A stretch of 64,000 nt of DNA. Source: an uncultured Clostridia bacterium. Its GTDB lineage: Bacteria > Bacillota > Clostridia > Christensenellales > Borkfalkiaceae. The stretch's first letter is position 1. Every line of letters begins with the position of its first letter. The stretch is taken from positions 13,014-77,013 of the forward strand of contig CAMUFJ010000004.1 of the NCBI GenBank assembly GCA_947088135.1. Reading direction: 5' to 3'. The position numbers were made by a program, and so were the translations under genes. The notes beneath the pieces were generated by a model. The model was given only the letters and a program-made list of their open reading frames with translations, was not told where the DNA came from and did no database searches. Below, piece by piece: positions 53,104 through 62,198 of this stretch.

Positions 53104-54078
53104 ATGACAACAGGAAAAACGGTTACGATCGAAGCGGGCGGTTTGGACAGGCTTCAAAAGCTGCTCGGGGTATTCGATGAAAATTTAGACACCGTGGCGC
53201 GGGAGCTGACGCTTATTTACCGCGTTGCGGGGACGCAGATCGTCCTCGAAGGGGAGGAGAACGCACTTGCGGTAGGGGAGCAGGTGCTTTTGAGCTTGCT
53301 CTCCATTATCGACGCGGGCGAGCATATCGATAAAAGCAGTCTTTTGTACTGCATCGCTTTGGCGCGAGAAGGGCGTGCGGGGGAAATCGGTTCGATCATG
53401 AAGGACGTGATCGCCGTCACTTCGCGCGGGAAGCCCGTTAAGTGCAAGACGGCGGGGCAGAAAGATTACGTAAAAGCGATTCGCAAGAACACCGTCACCT
53501 TCGGCGTAGGCCCGGCGGGCACGGGCAAGACCTATCTTGCCGTATGTCTTGCCGCGGCGGCGTACAAGGGAAAACAGGCGGAGAAGATCATTCTCACCCG
53601 TCCCGCGGTAGAGGCGGGGGAAAAGCTCGGCTTTTTACCGGGGGATCTGCAAACCAAGGTGGATCCTTACCTGCGGCCCTTGTACGATGCGTTGCAGGAA
53701 ATGTTCGGATTGGAAACGTACGCCAAGCTCATGGAAAAGGGCGTTATCGAGGTTGCTCCGCTTGCCTATATGCGCGGGAGAACGCTTTCGGGCGCGTTCG
53801 TTATTTTGGACGAGGCGCAGAACGCGACCTGCGAACAAATGAAAATGTTTTTGACCCGCCTCGGCGAGGGAAGCAAAATGGTGATCACGGGCGATTTGAC
53901 GCAGACCGACCTTCCCGACGGCAAGACGAGCGGGCTTAAACAGGCGGTTAGCCTATTGAAGGGAGTGGAGGATATCGCGGTTTGCACGCTTACCGATAAA
54001 GACGTCGTGCGGCATCCTCTCGTCATGAAAATCGTGCGCGCTTACGAATCCGCACAAAAGAAGGAGAAGAAGAAATGA
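53104..54078 (+). CDS. phoH: PhoH-family ATPase
   Basis: A 324-residue P-loop ATPase of the PhoH/YbeZ family, tied to RNA metabolism and ribosome maturation through its partner YbeY, which is coded two genes on. Walker A is VGPAGTGKTYLAV with Lys142, Walker B is FVILDEAQNAT with Asp236, and the sensor block KMVITGDLTQTDLP is typical. A short N-terminal KH-like unit (residues 1-75, with LEGEENALAVGEQVLL) precedes the ATPase, as in other Firmicutes. The gene overlaps the HD-domain gene by 4 bases. Confidence 0.93.
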   Translation: MTTGKTVTIEAGGLDRLQKLLGVFDENLDTVARELTLIYRVAGTQIVLEGEENALAVGEQVLLSLLSIIDAGEHIDKSSLLYCIALAREGRAGEIGSIMKDVIAVTSRGKPVKCKTAGQKDYVKAIRKNTVTFGVGPAGTGKTYLAVCLAAAAYKGKQAEKIILTRPAVEAGEKLGFLPGDLQTKVDPYLRPLYDALQEMFGLETYAKLMEKGVIEVAPLAYMRGRTLSGAFVILDEAQNATCEQMKMFLTRLGEGSKMVITGDLTQTDLPDGKTSGLKQAVSLLKGVEDIAVCTLTDKDVVRHPLVMKIVRAYESAQKKEKKK

Positions 54079-55580
54079 AAGCTTCGGAAGACAAGCAAAT
54101 CAGCAAGCAACGGCTGTTAGGCAGCGTGTTTTACTTCGTGCTTTGCTATATCGTTTTGCTTGCGTTTATCTTCATCATGATCGTCATTCTGCACGGCTCG
54201 GAATTTGTAAACTATATGAGCGAAAACGCGTCGCGCCTGCTTACCCTGTGCGTGAGCATTCTCATGCTCTACTTTATCGTTTACTATTATTACTACTTCG
54301 AGGATAAAACGTTCTTCAATCAGGCGTCTAATATTTTCCTCGTGTTCTCACTGCTTACGCTATCGGTCATCATCTGCTATTTATTCGGCATTTTTACGCT
54401 CATCTATTTGCGTCCCACCATCATGTTTGCCATGCTTTGCGTGTTCCTTTTGAACCGCAGACAGGCGATCATGCTCAACTTCGTGTTTTCCATTCTCATG
54501 TTCGTCATCGACATCTACATGGAGGAGTTCAGCGCGTTCGATTACGAGAACGGGAAATATTTCTCGCTCATGCTGTCCTTCCTGTGCGGTACGTTCGCGG
54601 TGTTCGCCGCCGGCAGGGCGCGTACGCGCGGAGGGCTTTTGCTCACGGGCTGCGTGGTCGTCGCGCCCACCGTACTCATCGTATTGCTCTTGAAATTGCC
54701 GAGCGTTTTCCCCCTCGGCTGGATACAGTTAGTGTCGTCCATCGGCTTCTCCGTGCTCGGCTGTTTGATTTCCGTCATTTTGGTGCTTGCGCTTTTGCCC
54801 GTGTTCGAATTCGGGTTTAACCGTCTTACGGTATTTCGGTTATGCGAGCTGACCAGTACGAACGCGCCCATTTTGAAGCGGTTGCAGCGGGAAGCGCCGG
54901 GTACGTTCAATCATTCGCTCATCGTTGCGCAGCTCTCCGAAACCTGCGCGGTCGCCATCGGCGAAAACGCGGAACTCGCTCGCGCCGCGGCGTACTATCA
55001 CGACGTGGGCAAGCTGAAACAACCAGACTGTTTTACCGAGAATCAAACGGGCTACAATGTACACGACGAGCTCATGCCCGAGCTCTCGGCGGACATCATC
55101 CGTTCGCATGCGAACGACGGGTACGATCTTATAACTTCTTCCCGTTTACCGCAAATCATTGCGGACGTCGCGCGCGAGCATCACGGCACCCTGCCGATCA
55201 AATATTTCTACAATAAGGCGATGCGCCTTTCGGGCGGGGACGCGGACGTGAAGGACTATTCCTATTTAGGGCCTACCCCGCAGACGAAAATAGCGGCGAT
55301 CGTGATGATCGCGGACGCGGCGGAGGCTTCCACCCGCGCTCTGCAAAACCGTATTCCCGAGAACGTGGAGCGCGTCGTGCGCAGTATCATCGAAGAACGC
55401 ATGGATTTAGGGCAGTTCGACGAATGCAACATTACCATGCGCGAGCTCACGACCATTAAGCTTACGCTCGTGGAAGCTCTTTCGGGCGTACACCATAACC
55501 GCGTCGCTTATCCCGCGATCCGCTTTAACAGCGAGCGGAAGGCGGTGAAGGAAGACCCGATCGAGGACGAAAGACGATGA
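54075..55580 (+). CDS. 7TM-HD phosphodiesterase, PgpH-like, short form
   Basis: A membrane phosphohydrolase of 501 residues. After a cytosolic start, seven or so TM helices fill residues about 15-255, and an HD domain follows: TFNHSLIV, YYHDVGKLKQ with His309 and Asp310, DIIRSHANDGYDL, AREHHGT and VMIADAAEAS. PgpH proteins that hydrolyse c-di-AMP normally exceed 700 residues because a large extracellular HDED domain stands between the first helix and the rest. That domain is absent here. The place between phoH and ybeY matches yqfF/pgpH in Firmicutes, so a c-di-AMP role is likely but not proven. Confidence 0.88.
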   Translation: MKASEDKQISKQRLLGSVFYFVLCYIVLLAFIFIMIVILHGSEFVNYMSENASRLLTLCVSILMLYFIVYYYYYFEDKTFFNQASNIFLVFSLLTLSVIICYLFGIFTLIYLRPTIMFAMLCVFLLNRRQAIMLNFVFSILMFVIDIYMEEFSAFDYENGKYFSLMLSFLCGTFAVFAAGRARTRGGLLLTGCVVVAPTVLIVLLLKLPSVFPLGWIQLVSSIGFSVLGCLISVILVLALLPVFEFGFNRLTVFRLCELTSTNAPILKRLQREAPGTFNHSLIVAQLSETCAVAIGENAELARAAAYYHDVGKLKQPDCFTENQTGYNVHDELMPELSADIIRSHANDGYDLITSSRLPQIIADVAREHHGTLPIKYFYNKAMRLSGGDADVKDYSYLGPTPQTKIAAIVMIADAAEASTRALQNRIPENVERVVRSIIEERMDLGQFDECNITMRELTTIKLTLVEALSGVHHNRVAYPAIRFNSERKAVKEDPIEDERR

Positions 55581-56056
55581 AGAGCGAATTTGTAATCGAT
55601 TGCGAGGAGCTGAGCGAAGACGACCGCGCACGCTTGCAAAGCGCGCTCAAAGGAGTCGCCGAGGGGGACGTGCCTCTCCTGTTCGAAGTGGTGTTTCTCT
55701 CTCCCGACGAGATCAAGACGGTAAACGCGCGGGAGCGCGGAGTGGATTGCGTGACGGACGTTTTGAGCTTTCCCGCCATGGACGGGATCAAGGGGCAGGC
55801 ACTGCTTGCGGACGGGCACCCCGACTGCTGGGACGGCGAGGGACGGCTGTACGTAGGCGATATCGCGGTGTGTAGAAGGCGCGCCGAGGAGCAGGCGAAG
55901 GAGTACGGGCATTCCTTGGAGCGGGAGATCAATTATCTCATCGTCCACGGCGTACTGCACTGTTTGGGGTACGACCATATGACGGAGCCCGAAAAAGCGG
56001 AAATGCGCGCCCGCGAGGAAGAGATCATGGCGCGAATGAATCTTATACGAGAATGA
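55577..56056 (+). CDS. ybeY: Endoribonuclease YbeY
   Basis: A zinc-dependent endoribonuclease for 16S rRNA 3' maturation and ribosome quality control, 159 residues, normal length. The zinc site is the HGVLHCLGYDH motif, with three histidines, and is complete. The upstream family marks are REINYLIVHGV and, earlier, the CVTDVLSFPAMDG loop, which holds the conserved TDVLSFP. It overlaps the preceding HD gene by 4 bases (ATGA) and precedes era by 13 bases, the order usual in Firmicutes. Confidence 0.96.
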   Translation: MKSEFVIDCEELSEDDRARLQSALKGVAEGDVPLLFEVVFLSPDEIKTVNARERGVDCVTDVLSFPAMDGIKGQALLADGHPDCWDGEGRLYVGDIAVCRRRAEEQAKEYGHSLEREINYLIVHGVLHCLGYDHMTEPEKAEMRAREEEIMARMNLIRE

Positions 56057-56069
56057 ACCGAGGAGAAAG

Positions 56070-56954
56070 ATGAGAAGCGGAACGGTTGCCGTAATCGGCA
56101 GAGCAAACGCGGGCAAGAGCACGCTCATAAACGTAATGGTCGGGGAAAAGGTTGCAATCGTTTCCCCCAAACCGCAGACCACGCGCGACCGTATTTTGGG
56201 CGTTTTGACGCGGGAGGACAGGCAGATCGTTTTTGTGGATACCCCCGGCGTTTACCTGAGCCGTAACGAGCTCACCAAGCGCATGATGAAAACGACGGAA
56301 ACGACCTCGACGGAGGTGGACGTCATTTTATTCGTACACGACGGGCACGCAGGCGTGAAGGACGAGGATTTGGAGCTCGCCAAAAAGTATTTCGATTTGG
56401 GAATCCCCATGCTCGTCGCCTATACTAAAATCGATATCATGCCCAAGGAGAAGATCCCCGAGGACGCGAAGGCGTTTTCGGAGGCGGGCGTCGAGGCGGA
56501 TCTTTACCCCGTTTCCGCGCGCAAGGGCAAAAATATTTCCGCGCTCGAACAGGGCATTTACGGGCTCCTGCCCGAGGGGGACAAGCTCTTTCAAGAGGAC
56601 GTCGTGTCCGACAGGAGCGAGCGGTTCATGATCGCCGAGCTTATGCGCGAGAAAATTTTGCTCAAATACGACGAGGAGATCCCGCACGGGGTGGCGGTTG
56701 TCGTAAATACCTTCAAGCGCAGGGAAAACGGCACGTACGAAATCAACCTCGACATCGTGTGCGAAAAGCAGAACCATAAGGCGATCCTTATCGGCAAGCA
56801 GGGGCGCGCGCTCAAAGAAACGGCGTCCTTTGCCAGAAAGGACATGGAAAAGTTTTTGGACGCAAAGGTCTTTCTCACCGCCTACGTGAGGGTGCGCGAG
56901 GATTGGCGGGACAGCGCGGGGCTTCTAAAAGAACTCGGTTACGGCGACGCATAG
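56070..56954 (+). CDS. era: GTPase Era
   Basis: An essential GTPase that helps assemble the 30S subunit, 294 residues. G1 is GRANAGKST, G3 DTPG, and G4 reads TKID where most Era proteins have NKID; the SAR of G5 lies in VSARKGKN. Switch I has the KPQTTRDRI block. The C-terminal KH domain (residues about 225-290) carries LIGKQGRALKETASFARKDMEKFL, in which Gln stands for the common Gly of GxxG. GAGGAGAAAG precedes the ATG. Confidence 0.97.
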   Translation: MRSGTVAVIGRANAGKSTLINVMVGEKVAIVSPKPQTTRDRILGVLTREDRQIVFVDTPGVYLSRNELTKRMMKTTETTSTEVDVILFVHDGHAGVKDEDLELAKKYFDLGIPMLVAYTKIDIMPKEKIPEDAKAFSEAGVEADLYPVSARKGKNISALEQGIYGLLPEGDKLFQEDVVSDRSERFMIAELMREKILLKYDEEIPHGVAVVVNTFKRRENGTYEINLDIVCEKQNHKAILIGKQGRALKETASFARKDMEKFLDAKVFLTAYVRVREDWRDSAGLLKELGYGDA

Positions 56955-56996
56955 TTTTTTTCTCTCCTCACATAATGGGGGTAAGGAGAAAACGCT

Positions 56997-57104
56997 ATGA
57001 AGGAAGAGGAAGGAAAAAACAAATCGGCGCGCGAAATCGCTTGGAAGCTCTTCGAGGAAACGGGCAATTTCAGCTACTATATGCTTTTTAAACGCTTGAA
57101 ATAA
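56997..57104 (+). CDS. yqzL: YqzL family small protein (35 aa)
   Basis: A 35-residue protein of sequence type AWKLFEETGNFSYYMLFKRL after a charged start (MKEEEGKNKSARE). The W-x-L-F-x-x-T-G-N-x-x-x-Y pattern is that of the YqzL family, which in Bacillus sits in the same place between era and recO. AAGGAG stands 9 bases before the ATG. It is too short for common gene finders. Function unknown; the tie to era and recO is conserved by position. Confidence 0.85.
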   Translation: MKEEEGKNKSAREIAWKLFEETGNFSYYMLFKRLK

Positions 57105-57131
57105 TGTTTAGGCATTGCCACGGGAGAGGGC

Positions 57132-57842
57132 ATGGAATTCAAAACGGACGCGCTCGTATTGCGTGCGGCGGACTATGGCGAGAACGACAAGATAGTCACC
57201 CTGCTCACGGCGGACAGAGGAAAGATTGCCGCAGGCATGAAAGGGGTGAAAAAGGCGGGTGCGAAACTCAAATTCGCGGCTCAGCCTTTTTGTTTTGCCG
57301 AATACGTGCTCGCTTCCCGCGGGGAGCGGAACACCGTCGTTTCGGCGTCCCTTCACGACGGGTTTTATCCCTTGCGCGAGCGGTTGGACGCCTACTACGC
57401 CGCCGTGTGCGTGCTGGAAGCCTGCGATAAGTTGGTGCTCGGCGAAACGGCGGAGGCGGACGGCAGAGAGATACTTCTTTCCGCGGTGCACGCGCTCAGC
57501 GGGATCGCGGAGGGCGATTCGGCGTTTCTTCTTATCCGCTTTTTGACGGAAGCGCTCGCGCTGTCGGGCTTTCCTCTGCGCGCGGACGTGTGCGCGGCGT
57601 GCGGGAAGCCGCTCGGGGATCGGCTGGGTTTCGACTTCAAGGACGGCGCGTTTTGCTGTGCAGAATGCGGAGGCGCGGCGGCGAGCAAGAGCACCTATCT
57701 CACCCTGCGCGCTGCGATGGGACTTTCGGGCGAGCGGAGCGCGGACGGCGAAAAACGCGCGCTCAGATTGCTCCGCGTTTACTTCAACGCTCAGACGGAC
57801 AGCGATATTCCTTCTCTCGGAGAATTTGCGGCGTTCGCTTGA
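57132..57842 (+). CDS. recO: DNA repair protein RecO
   Basis: A recombination mediator that helps RecA load on SSB-coated DNA in the RecFOR pathway, 236 residues. The N-terminal OB fold starts EFKTDALVLRAADYGENDKIVTLLTADRGKI, the family pattern. A zinc finger of four cysteines, CAACGKP and CCAEC, lies near residues 157-180, as in Firmicutes RecO. It lies 27 bases after yqzL, with GGGAGAGG before the ATG. Confidence 0.95.
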   Translation: MEFKTDALVLRAADYGENDKIVTLLTADRGKIAAGMKGVKKAGAKLKFAAQPFCFAEYVLASRGERNTVVSASLHDGFYPLRERLDAYYAAVCVLEACDKLVLGETAEADGREILLSAVHALSGIAEGDSAFLLIRFLTEALALSGFPLRADVCAACGKPLGDRLGFDFKDGAFCCAECGGAAASKSTYLTLRAAMGLSGERSADGEKRALRLLRVYFNAQTDSDIPSLGEFAAFA

Positions 57843-57884
57843 CATTTTCTCCGCGCGGGATTATACTTTTCGGTAGAGGCTGTA

Positions 57885-59183
57885 ATGGATTTACATAATA
57901 CGCAAACGGAATACGACGTGCTCATCGTGGGCGCGGGCGTTGCGGGGCTGAGTTGCGCCCTGCACTTGCCTGCCTCCGTAAAGGCGCTCGTCATCTCAAA
58001 GGGGGGGCTTCGGGAAAGCGACTCCTTTTTGGCGCAGGGCGGAATCTGCGTTTTGCGTGATTGCGAAGATTTCGACAGTTATTTCGAAGACACCATGCGG
58101 GCGGGTCATTTTGAAAACGACTCCGACACCGTGAAATGCATGATAGAACATTCCCGCGAAACGATAGACGAGCTCATTTCCTTGGGCGTGCGCTTCGCGC
58201 GCGAACGGGACGGCTCGCTTTCCTACACGCGGGAGGGCGCGCATTCTCGTCCCCGCATCGTCTTTCATAAGGACTGCACGGGCAGGGAAATCACGTCCCG
58301 CCTTTTAAAGAAAGTAACGGCGTTGCCCAACGTAACGTTGCGCCCGCATACCACGCTTATCGACGTTCTCACGGACGGCGCGCGGTGCTTCGGCGGAGTC
58401 GTGCGCGACAATAAGACGGGAGAACTGTGCGCCGTGTACGCTAAGAACACCGTGCTTGCAACGGGGGGCGTGGGGGGGCTCTTCCGCCATTCCACCAACT
58501 ACCGCATTTTAACGGGCGACGGCATAGCCGTGAGCCTCCGTCACGGGGTCGCGGTGGATCATGCCGACTACGTGCAGATTCACCCCACCACGCTGTACAC
58601 GAAAAAACGCGGACGGCGGTTTCTCATCTCCGAATCGGTGCGGGGCGAGGGCGCGCACCTCATCAACGCCAAGGGAGAGCGGTTTGTAGACGAGCTACTC
58701 CCGCGCGACGCGGTTACGGCGGCGATTTTCCGCGAAATGGAGAAGGAGGGAAGCAGCTTCGTGCGCATCGATCTGCGTACGGTGCAGGGAGGTTCGTCCG
58801 CGCTTTTAAAACATTTCCCCGGTATCGTAAAGCGCTGTCGGGAGGAGGGGTACGATCCGCTCGAAGAGCCCGTTCCCGTCGTTCCCGCACAACACTACTT
58901 TATGGGCGGAATCAGAAGCGATCGCACGGGCAGAACGACGCTTCCGCACCTCTACGCGGTGGGGGAAACCTGCTGCAACGGTGTTCACGGCAAAAACCGA
59001 TTGGCGTCGAATTCTTTGCTCGAATCCATCGTCTTTGCCCGCCGTGCGGCGGAGGATATCGCAAAGGATACTTCTTCCATAGAACATACGGACGTCGATT
59101 TTTCGCAATACGCAAATTATCGCAAGTTGGCGAAACAGGATAAAAACAGAGTATTAAAGGAGATCCACGGTGAAAATAAGTGA
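57885..59183 (+). CDS. nadB: L-aspartate oxidase
   Basis: An FAD flavoenzyme that turns aspartate to iminoaspartate, the first step of de novo NAD synthesis, 432 residues. The FAD loop is VLIVGAGVAGLSCALHL, followed by SDSFLAQGGICV, the HSRPRIVFHKDCTG active-site block with the histidine and arginine, VLATGGVGGL, and the C-terminal GGIRSDRTGRTTLPHLYAVGE and NRLASNSLLESIVFARRAA. E. coli NadB has about 540 residues; the final helical domain is short here, as in several clostridial forms. It overlaps nadC by 14 bases. No nadA lies in the window. Confidence 0.93.
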   Translation: MDLHNTQTEYDVLIVGAGVAGLSCALHLPASVKALVISKGGLRESDSFLAQGGICVLRDCEDFDSYFEDTMRAGHFENDSDTVKCMIEHSRETIDELISLGVRFARERDGSLSYTREGAHSRPRIVFHKDCTGREITSRLLKKVTALPNVTLRPHTTLIDVLTDGARCFGGVVRDNKTGELCAVYAKNTVLATGGVGGLFRHSTNYRILTGDGIAVSLRHGVAVDHADYVQIHPTTLYTKKRGRRFLISESVRGEGAHLINAKGERFVDELLPRDAVTAAIFREMEKEGSSFVRIDLRTVQGGSSALLKHFPGIVKRCREEGYDPLEEPVPVVPAQHYFMGGIRSDRTGRTTLPHLYAVGETCCNGVHGKNRLASNSLLESIVFARRAAEDIAKDTSSIEHTDVDFSQYANYRKLAKQDKNRVLKEIHGENK

Positions 59184-60027
59184 AGTAACTCAAATTTTGC
59201 ATTTCGACGAGAGCATCATGCTCGCGCTCAAAGAGGACATTCCTTGGGAGGACGTTTCGGCGAACTCCGTCGTGCCCGCGGGGGCGCGGGGCGAGGTCGA
59301 GCTTTTGTGCAAACAGGACGGCGTCGTGGCGGGCTTGCCCGTGTTCCAACGGGTGTTCGAGCTTTTGGATCCTTCCGCCGAAATCCAGCTGTTTGAGGAA
59401 GAGGGAAGCCGCGTGAAGAAGGGGGATAAGCTCGGCATTGTGCGGGCGGAGATCCGCGCGCTGTTGTCGGGCGAGCGCACCGCTCTCAATTTCCTCGGAC
59501 GCATGAGCGGTATCGCCACTTATACCCGCGCGGTCGCCGACCTGCTCGCGGGGACGAAAACCCGCCTTCTCGATACGAGAAAAACGACGCCCGGGCTTCG
59601 CATCTTCGAAAAATACGCGGTGCGCATGGGGGGCGGAAACAATCATCGCTTCAACCTGTCGGACGGCGTGCTTTTAAAAGACAACCATATCGGCGCGGCG
59701 GGCGGCGTGCGCGCCGCGATCGAGGGGGCGAAAAAGTATGCTCCATTCGTGCGCAAAATCGAGATCGAGGTGGAAACGCTCGACCAGCTCGACGAGGCGC
59801 TCGACGCGGGCGCGGATATCGTCATGCTCGACAATATGCCGCTCGACGTGCTTAAAGAGGCGGTAAAACGCTGTAAGGGCAAAGCGGAAACGGAGATTTC
59901 TGGCAACGTCACGCGGGAGAATATCGCGAACTATACCGCGCTCGGGGTCGATTACATCTCGTCGGGTGCGCTCACGCACAGCGCGCCCATTCTCGATCTT
60001 TCGCTGAAACACTTAAAGCCGTTATGA
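59170..60027 (+). CDS. nadC: Nicotinate-nucleotide pyrophosphorylase (quinolinate phosphoribosyltransferase)
   Basis: Enzyme that joins quinolinate to PRPP with loss of CO2 to make nicotinate mononucleotide, 285 residues, normal length. Active-site blocks: SGERTALNFLGRMSGIAT, LLDTRKTTPGLR, and GGGNNHRFNLSDGVLLKDNH, plus EIEVETLDQLDEAL and IVMLDNM, SGNVTRENI and YISSGALTHSAP. All the basic residues for substrate binding are in place. The reading frame starts GTG at 59170 within nadB, giving coupled synthesis, and ends in an ATGA overlap with ruvC. Confidence 0.96.
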   Translation: MKISEVTQILHFDESIMLALKEDIPWEDVSANSVVPAGARGEVELLCKQDGVVAGLPVFQRVFELLDPSAEIQLFEEEGSRVKKGDKLGIVRAEIRALLSGERTALNFLGRMSGIATYTRAVADLLAGTKTRLLDTRKTTPGLRIFEKYAVRMGGGNNHRFNLSDGVLLKDNHIGAAGGVRAAIEGAKKYAPFVRKIEIEVETLDQLDEALDAGADIVMLDNMPLDVLKEAVKRCKGKAETEISGNVTRENIANYTALGVDYISSGALTHSAPILDLSLKHLKPL

Positions 60028-60521
60028 TCATTCTCGGATTAGACCCCGGTTACGGAACCATGGGCTACGGGGTCATCGAAAAGGATGCGCGCGGAAACTG
60101 TTCCGCAGTCGATTACGGCGTGGTAAAAACGCCCGCCGATGAAAATTTCGCCGTCCGTCTTTGCATTTTGGAGGAGGGGGTCAACGCCCTGTTCGATAAG
60201 TTCAAGCCCGATGAGGCTGCGCTCGAAGAACTGTTTTTCTCCAAAAACGTGACGACGGGCATTGCCGTCGCGCACGCGCGCGGGGTGATGCTGCTCACCT
60301 GCAATAAACGGTGCGGGAGGATTTTCGAGTATACGCCCAACCAAATCAAGCAGGCGCTCACGGGTTACGGTAAGGCGGATAAGGGGCAGATGCAGCGGGT
60401 CGTCGCTTCTCATTTGCGCTTAAAAGCGCCTCCCCGTCCCGACGACGCGGCGGACGCCCTCGGCGTTGCGCTCTGCCATGCGTTCACAAGCCGTTTTTCC
60501 TCCCTGTTCGGGGTAAAGTAA
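60024..60521 (+). CDS. ruvC: Holliday junction resolvase RuvC
   Basis: Endonuclease that cuts Holliday junctions, 165 residues. The acidic active-site residues are in LGLDPGYGTMGYG, AALEELFFSKN and RPDDAADALGVALCH, all as in the family. The DNA-binding GRIFEYTPNQIKQALTGYGKADKGQM block is present. The start overlaps the nadC stop by 4 bases; ruvA follows after 12 bases. Confidence 0.96.
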   Translation: MIILGLDPGYGTMGYGVIEKDARGNCSAVDYGVVKTPADENFAVRLCILEEGVNALFDKFKPDEAALEELFFSKNVTTGIAVAHARGVMLLTCNKRCGRIFEYTPNQIKQALTGYGKADKGQMQRVVASHLRLKAPPRPDDAADALGVALCHAFTSRFSSLFGVK

Positions 60522-60533
60522 AAGGAGTATTCC

Positions 60534-61130
60534 GTGATAGGTTATTTAAAAGGAAAGGTAAAAATGCTCGCGCCCGATTACGTGCTCATCGTCGCGGGGG
60601 GCGTGGGCTACGAGGTCGTCTGTTCGGGGGCGGCGTTTTCCCGTCTTTCGGGCGTCAAGCAGGATGAGGACGGGGAAGTCTATACCTATTTGCAGGTGCG
60701 CGAGGACGGCGTGTCCCTTTTCGGGTTTGCAGACTTGCAGGAAAAGAGCCTCTTTTTAAAGCTCACCTCCGTACAGGGGGTAGGCCCTAAGGTGGCGATT
60801 TCCGTGCTCTCCTCCATGCGCCCCGCAGACGTTTCGGAAGCGATCGCAACGGCGGACGTCAAACGGCTCTCCTCCGTAAAAGGATTGGGGAAAAAGACGG
60901 CGGAGCGCATCGTGCTCGAATTGCACGGAAAAATTTCCGCCGACGAACTCATCGGCACGGAGGGCGGAGCAAGGCCCTCGCTTCCCGCCGAGGAGGACGA
61001 CGACGCAGTGAGCGCGCTTATGGGGCTCGGCTTTACCAAGCAGGAGTCTACGCGCGCCGTAGAGCGGGCGAAGGGCACGGGCGCAAAGACGGTGGAAGAA
61101 ATCATTTCGGCTGTCCTGCGCGGAATGTAA
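60534..61130 (+). CDS. ruvA: Holliday junction helicase subunit RuvA
   Basis: DNA-binding tetramer subunit that holds the Holliday junction for RuvB, 198 residues. The OB domain begins MIGYLKGKVKMLAPDYVLIVAGGVGYEV, the tandem helix-hairpin-helix motifs are VQGVGPKVAISVL and VKGLGKKTAERIVLEL, and the C-terminal RuvB-binding domain is SALMGLGFTKQESTRAVERAKG. The start is GTG with AAAGGAG 7 bases before it. It lies between ruvC and ruvB in the standard order. Confidence 0.97.
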   Translation: MIGYLKGKVKMLAPDYVLIVAGGVGYEVVCSGAAFSRLSGVKQDEDGEVYTYLQVREDGVSLFGFADLQEKSLFLKLTSVQGVGPKVAISVLSSMRPADVSEAIATADVKRLSSVKGLGKKTAERIVLELHGKISADELIGTEGGARPSLPAEEDDDAVSALMGLGFTKQESTRAVERAKGTGAKTVEEIISAVLRGM

Positions 61131-61145
61131 CACACGGGGTAAAAT

Positions 61146-62198
61146 ATGTTTGAAGACGATTACGGCGAGGAGCGGCTCATCACGAGCACGAAGAGCGAAT
61201 ACGATACGGAGGAGAACGTCCTCCGCCCCAAGACGATGGAGGAGTACGTCGGGCAGGAAAAGGTGAAAGAAAACCTTTCCGTTTACATGGCGGCGGCGTC
61301 CTCGCGCGGGGAATCGCTCGACCACGTTTTGCTGTACGGCCCTCCGGGGCTTGGGAAAACGACGCTCGCGCATATTATAGCAAACACGATGGGAACGCAG
61401 ATCAAGCTCACTTCGGGCCCCGCGATCGAACGCGGTGCGGATCTTGCCGCGATCCTTACCAACTTAAACGAGGGCGACGTGCTCTTCATCGACGAGATCC
61501 ACCGATTAAACCATGCGGTGGAGGAAATTTTGTATTCGGCGATGGAGGACTACGCGCTCGATATCATCGTGGGCAAAGGGCCTTCCGCCCGCAATATCCG
61601 TTTCCCGCTCAAACGGTTCACCCTCATCGGCGCGACCACGCGCGCGGGAATGCTCTCTTCGCCTCTGCGCGACCGATTCGGCATTCTCTGCCGTTTGGAA
61701 ATGTATTCTCCAGAGGAACTCAAACAGATCGTCACCCGTTCCGCGCGTACGCTCGGCATTTCGGTGGACGAGGGCGGGAGCTACGAGATCGCCCGCCGTT
61801 CCCGCGGCACGCCCCGTATCGCCAACCGTCTGTTGAAGCGTGTGCGCGACTTCTCGCACGTGGCGGGAAGCAGCACCGTCACCAAGGAGCAAGCAGGGCG
61901 CGCTCTTCTCAAAATGGAGATCGACGAGCTGGGGCTTGACGATACCGACCGCAAGCTCTTGCGCGCGATCATCGAAAAGTTTAACGGCGGTCCTGCGGGA
62001 TTGGACACGCTCGCCGCCACCATTAATGAGGATGTGAACACGATCGAGGACGTATACGAACCTTACCTTATGCAGCTCGGCTTTCTTGCGCGCACCCCGC
62101 GCGGCAGGATTTGTTTAAAGGGCGCGTACGAGCATATGGGCATCACCGTTTCCGAGAGCGCGAAGAAACAGTTAACTTTGTTTGGGGACGGGGAATGA
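61146..62198 (+). CDS. ruvB: Holliday junction branch-migration ATPase RuvB
   Basis: AAA+ motor that drives branch migration with RuvA, 350 residues. Walker A is [12 protein letters not shown], Walker B LFIDEIHR, sensor 1 [19 protein letters not shown] with the arginine finger region, and sensor 2 [18 protein letters not shown]. The C-terminal winged helix holds [24 protein letters not shown] and FLARTPRGR, the DNA-binding hairpin. Its stop overlaps the acetyltransferase start as ATGA. Confidence 0.97.
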   Translation: MFEDDYGEERLITSTKSEYDTEENVLRPKTMEEYVGQEKVKENLSVYMAAASSRGESLDHVLLYGPPGLGKTTLAHIIANTMGTQIKLTSGPAIERGADLAAILTNLNEGDVLFIDEIHRLNHAVEEILYSAMEDYALDIIVGKGPSARNIRFPLKRFTLIGATTRAGMLSSPLRDRFGILCRLEMYSPEELKQIVTRSARTLGISVDEGGSYEIARRSRGTPRIANRLLKRVRDFSHVAGSSTVTKEQAGRALLKMEIDELGLDDTDRKLLRAIIEKFNGGPAGLDTLAATINEDVNTIEDVYEPYLMQLGFLARTPRGRICLKGAYEHMGITVSESAKKQLTLFGDGE

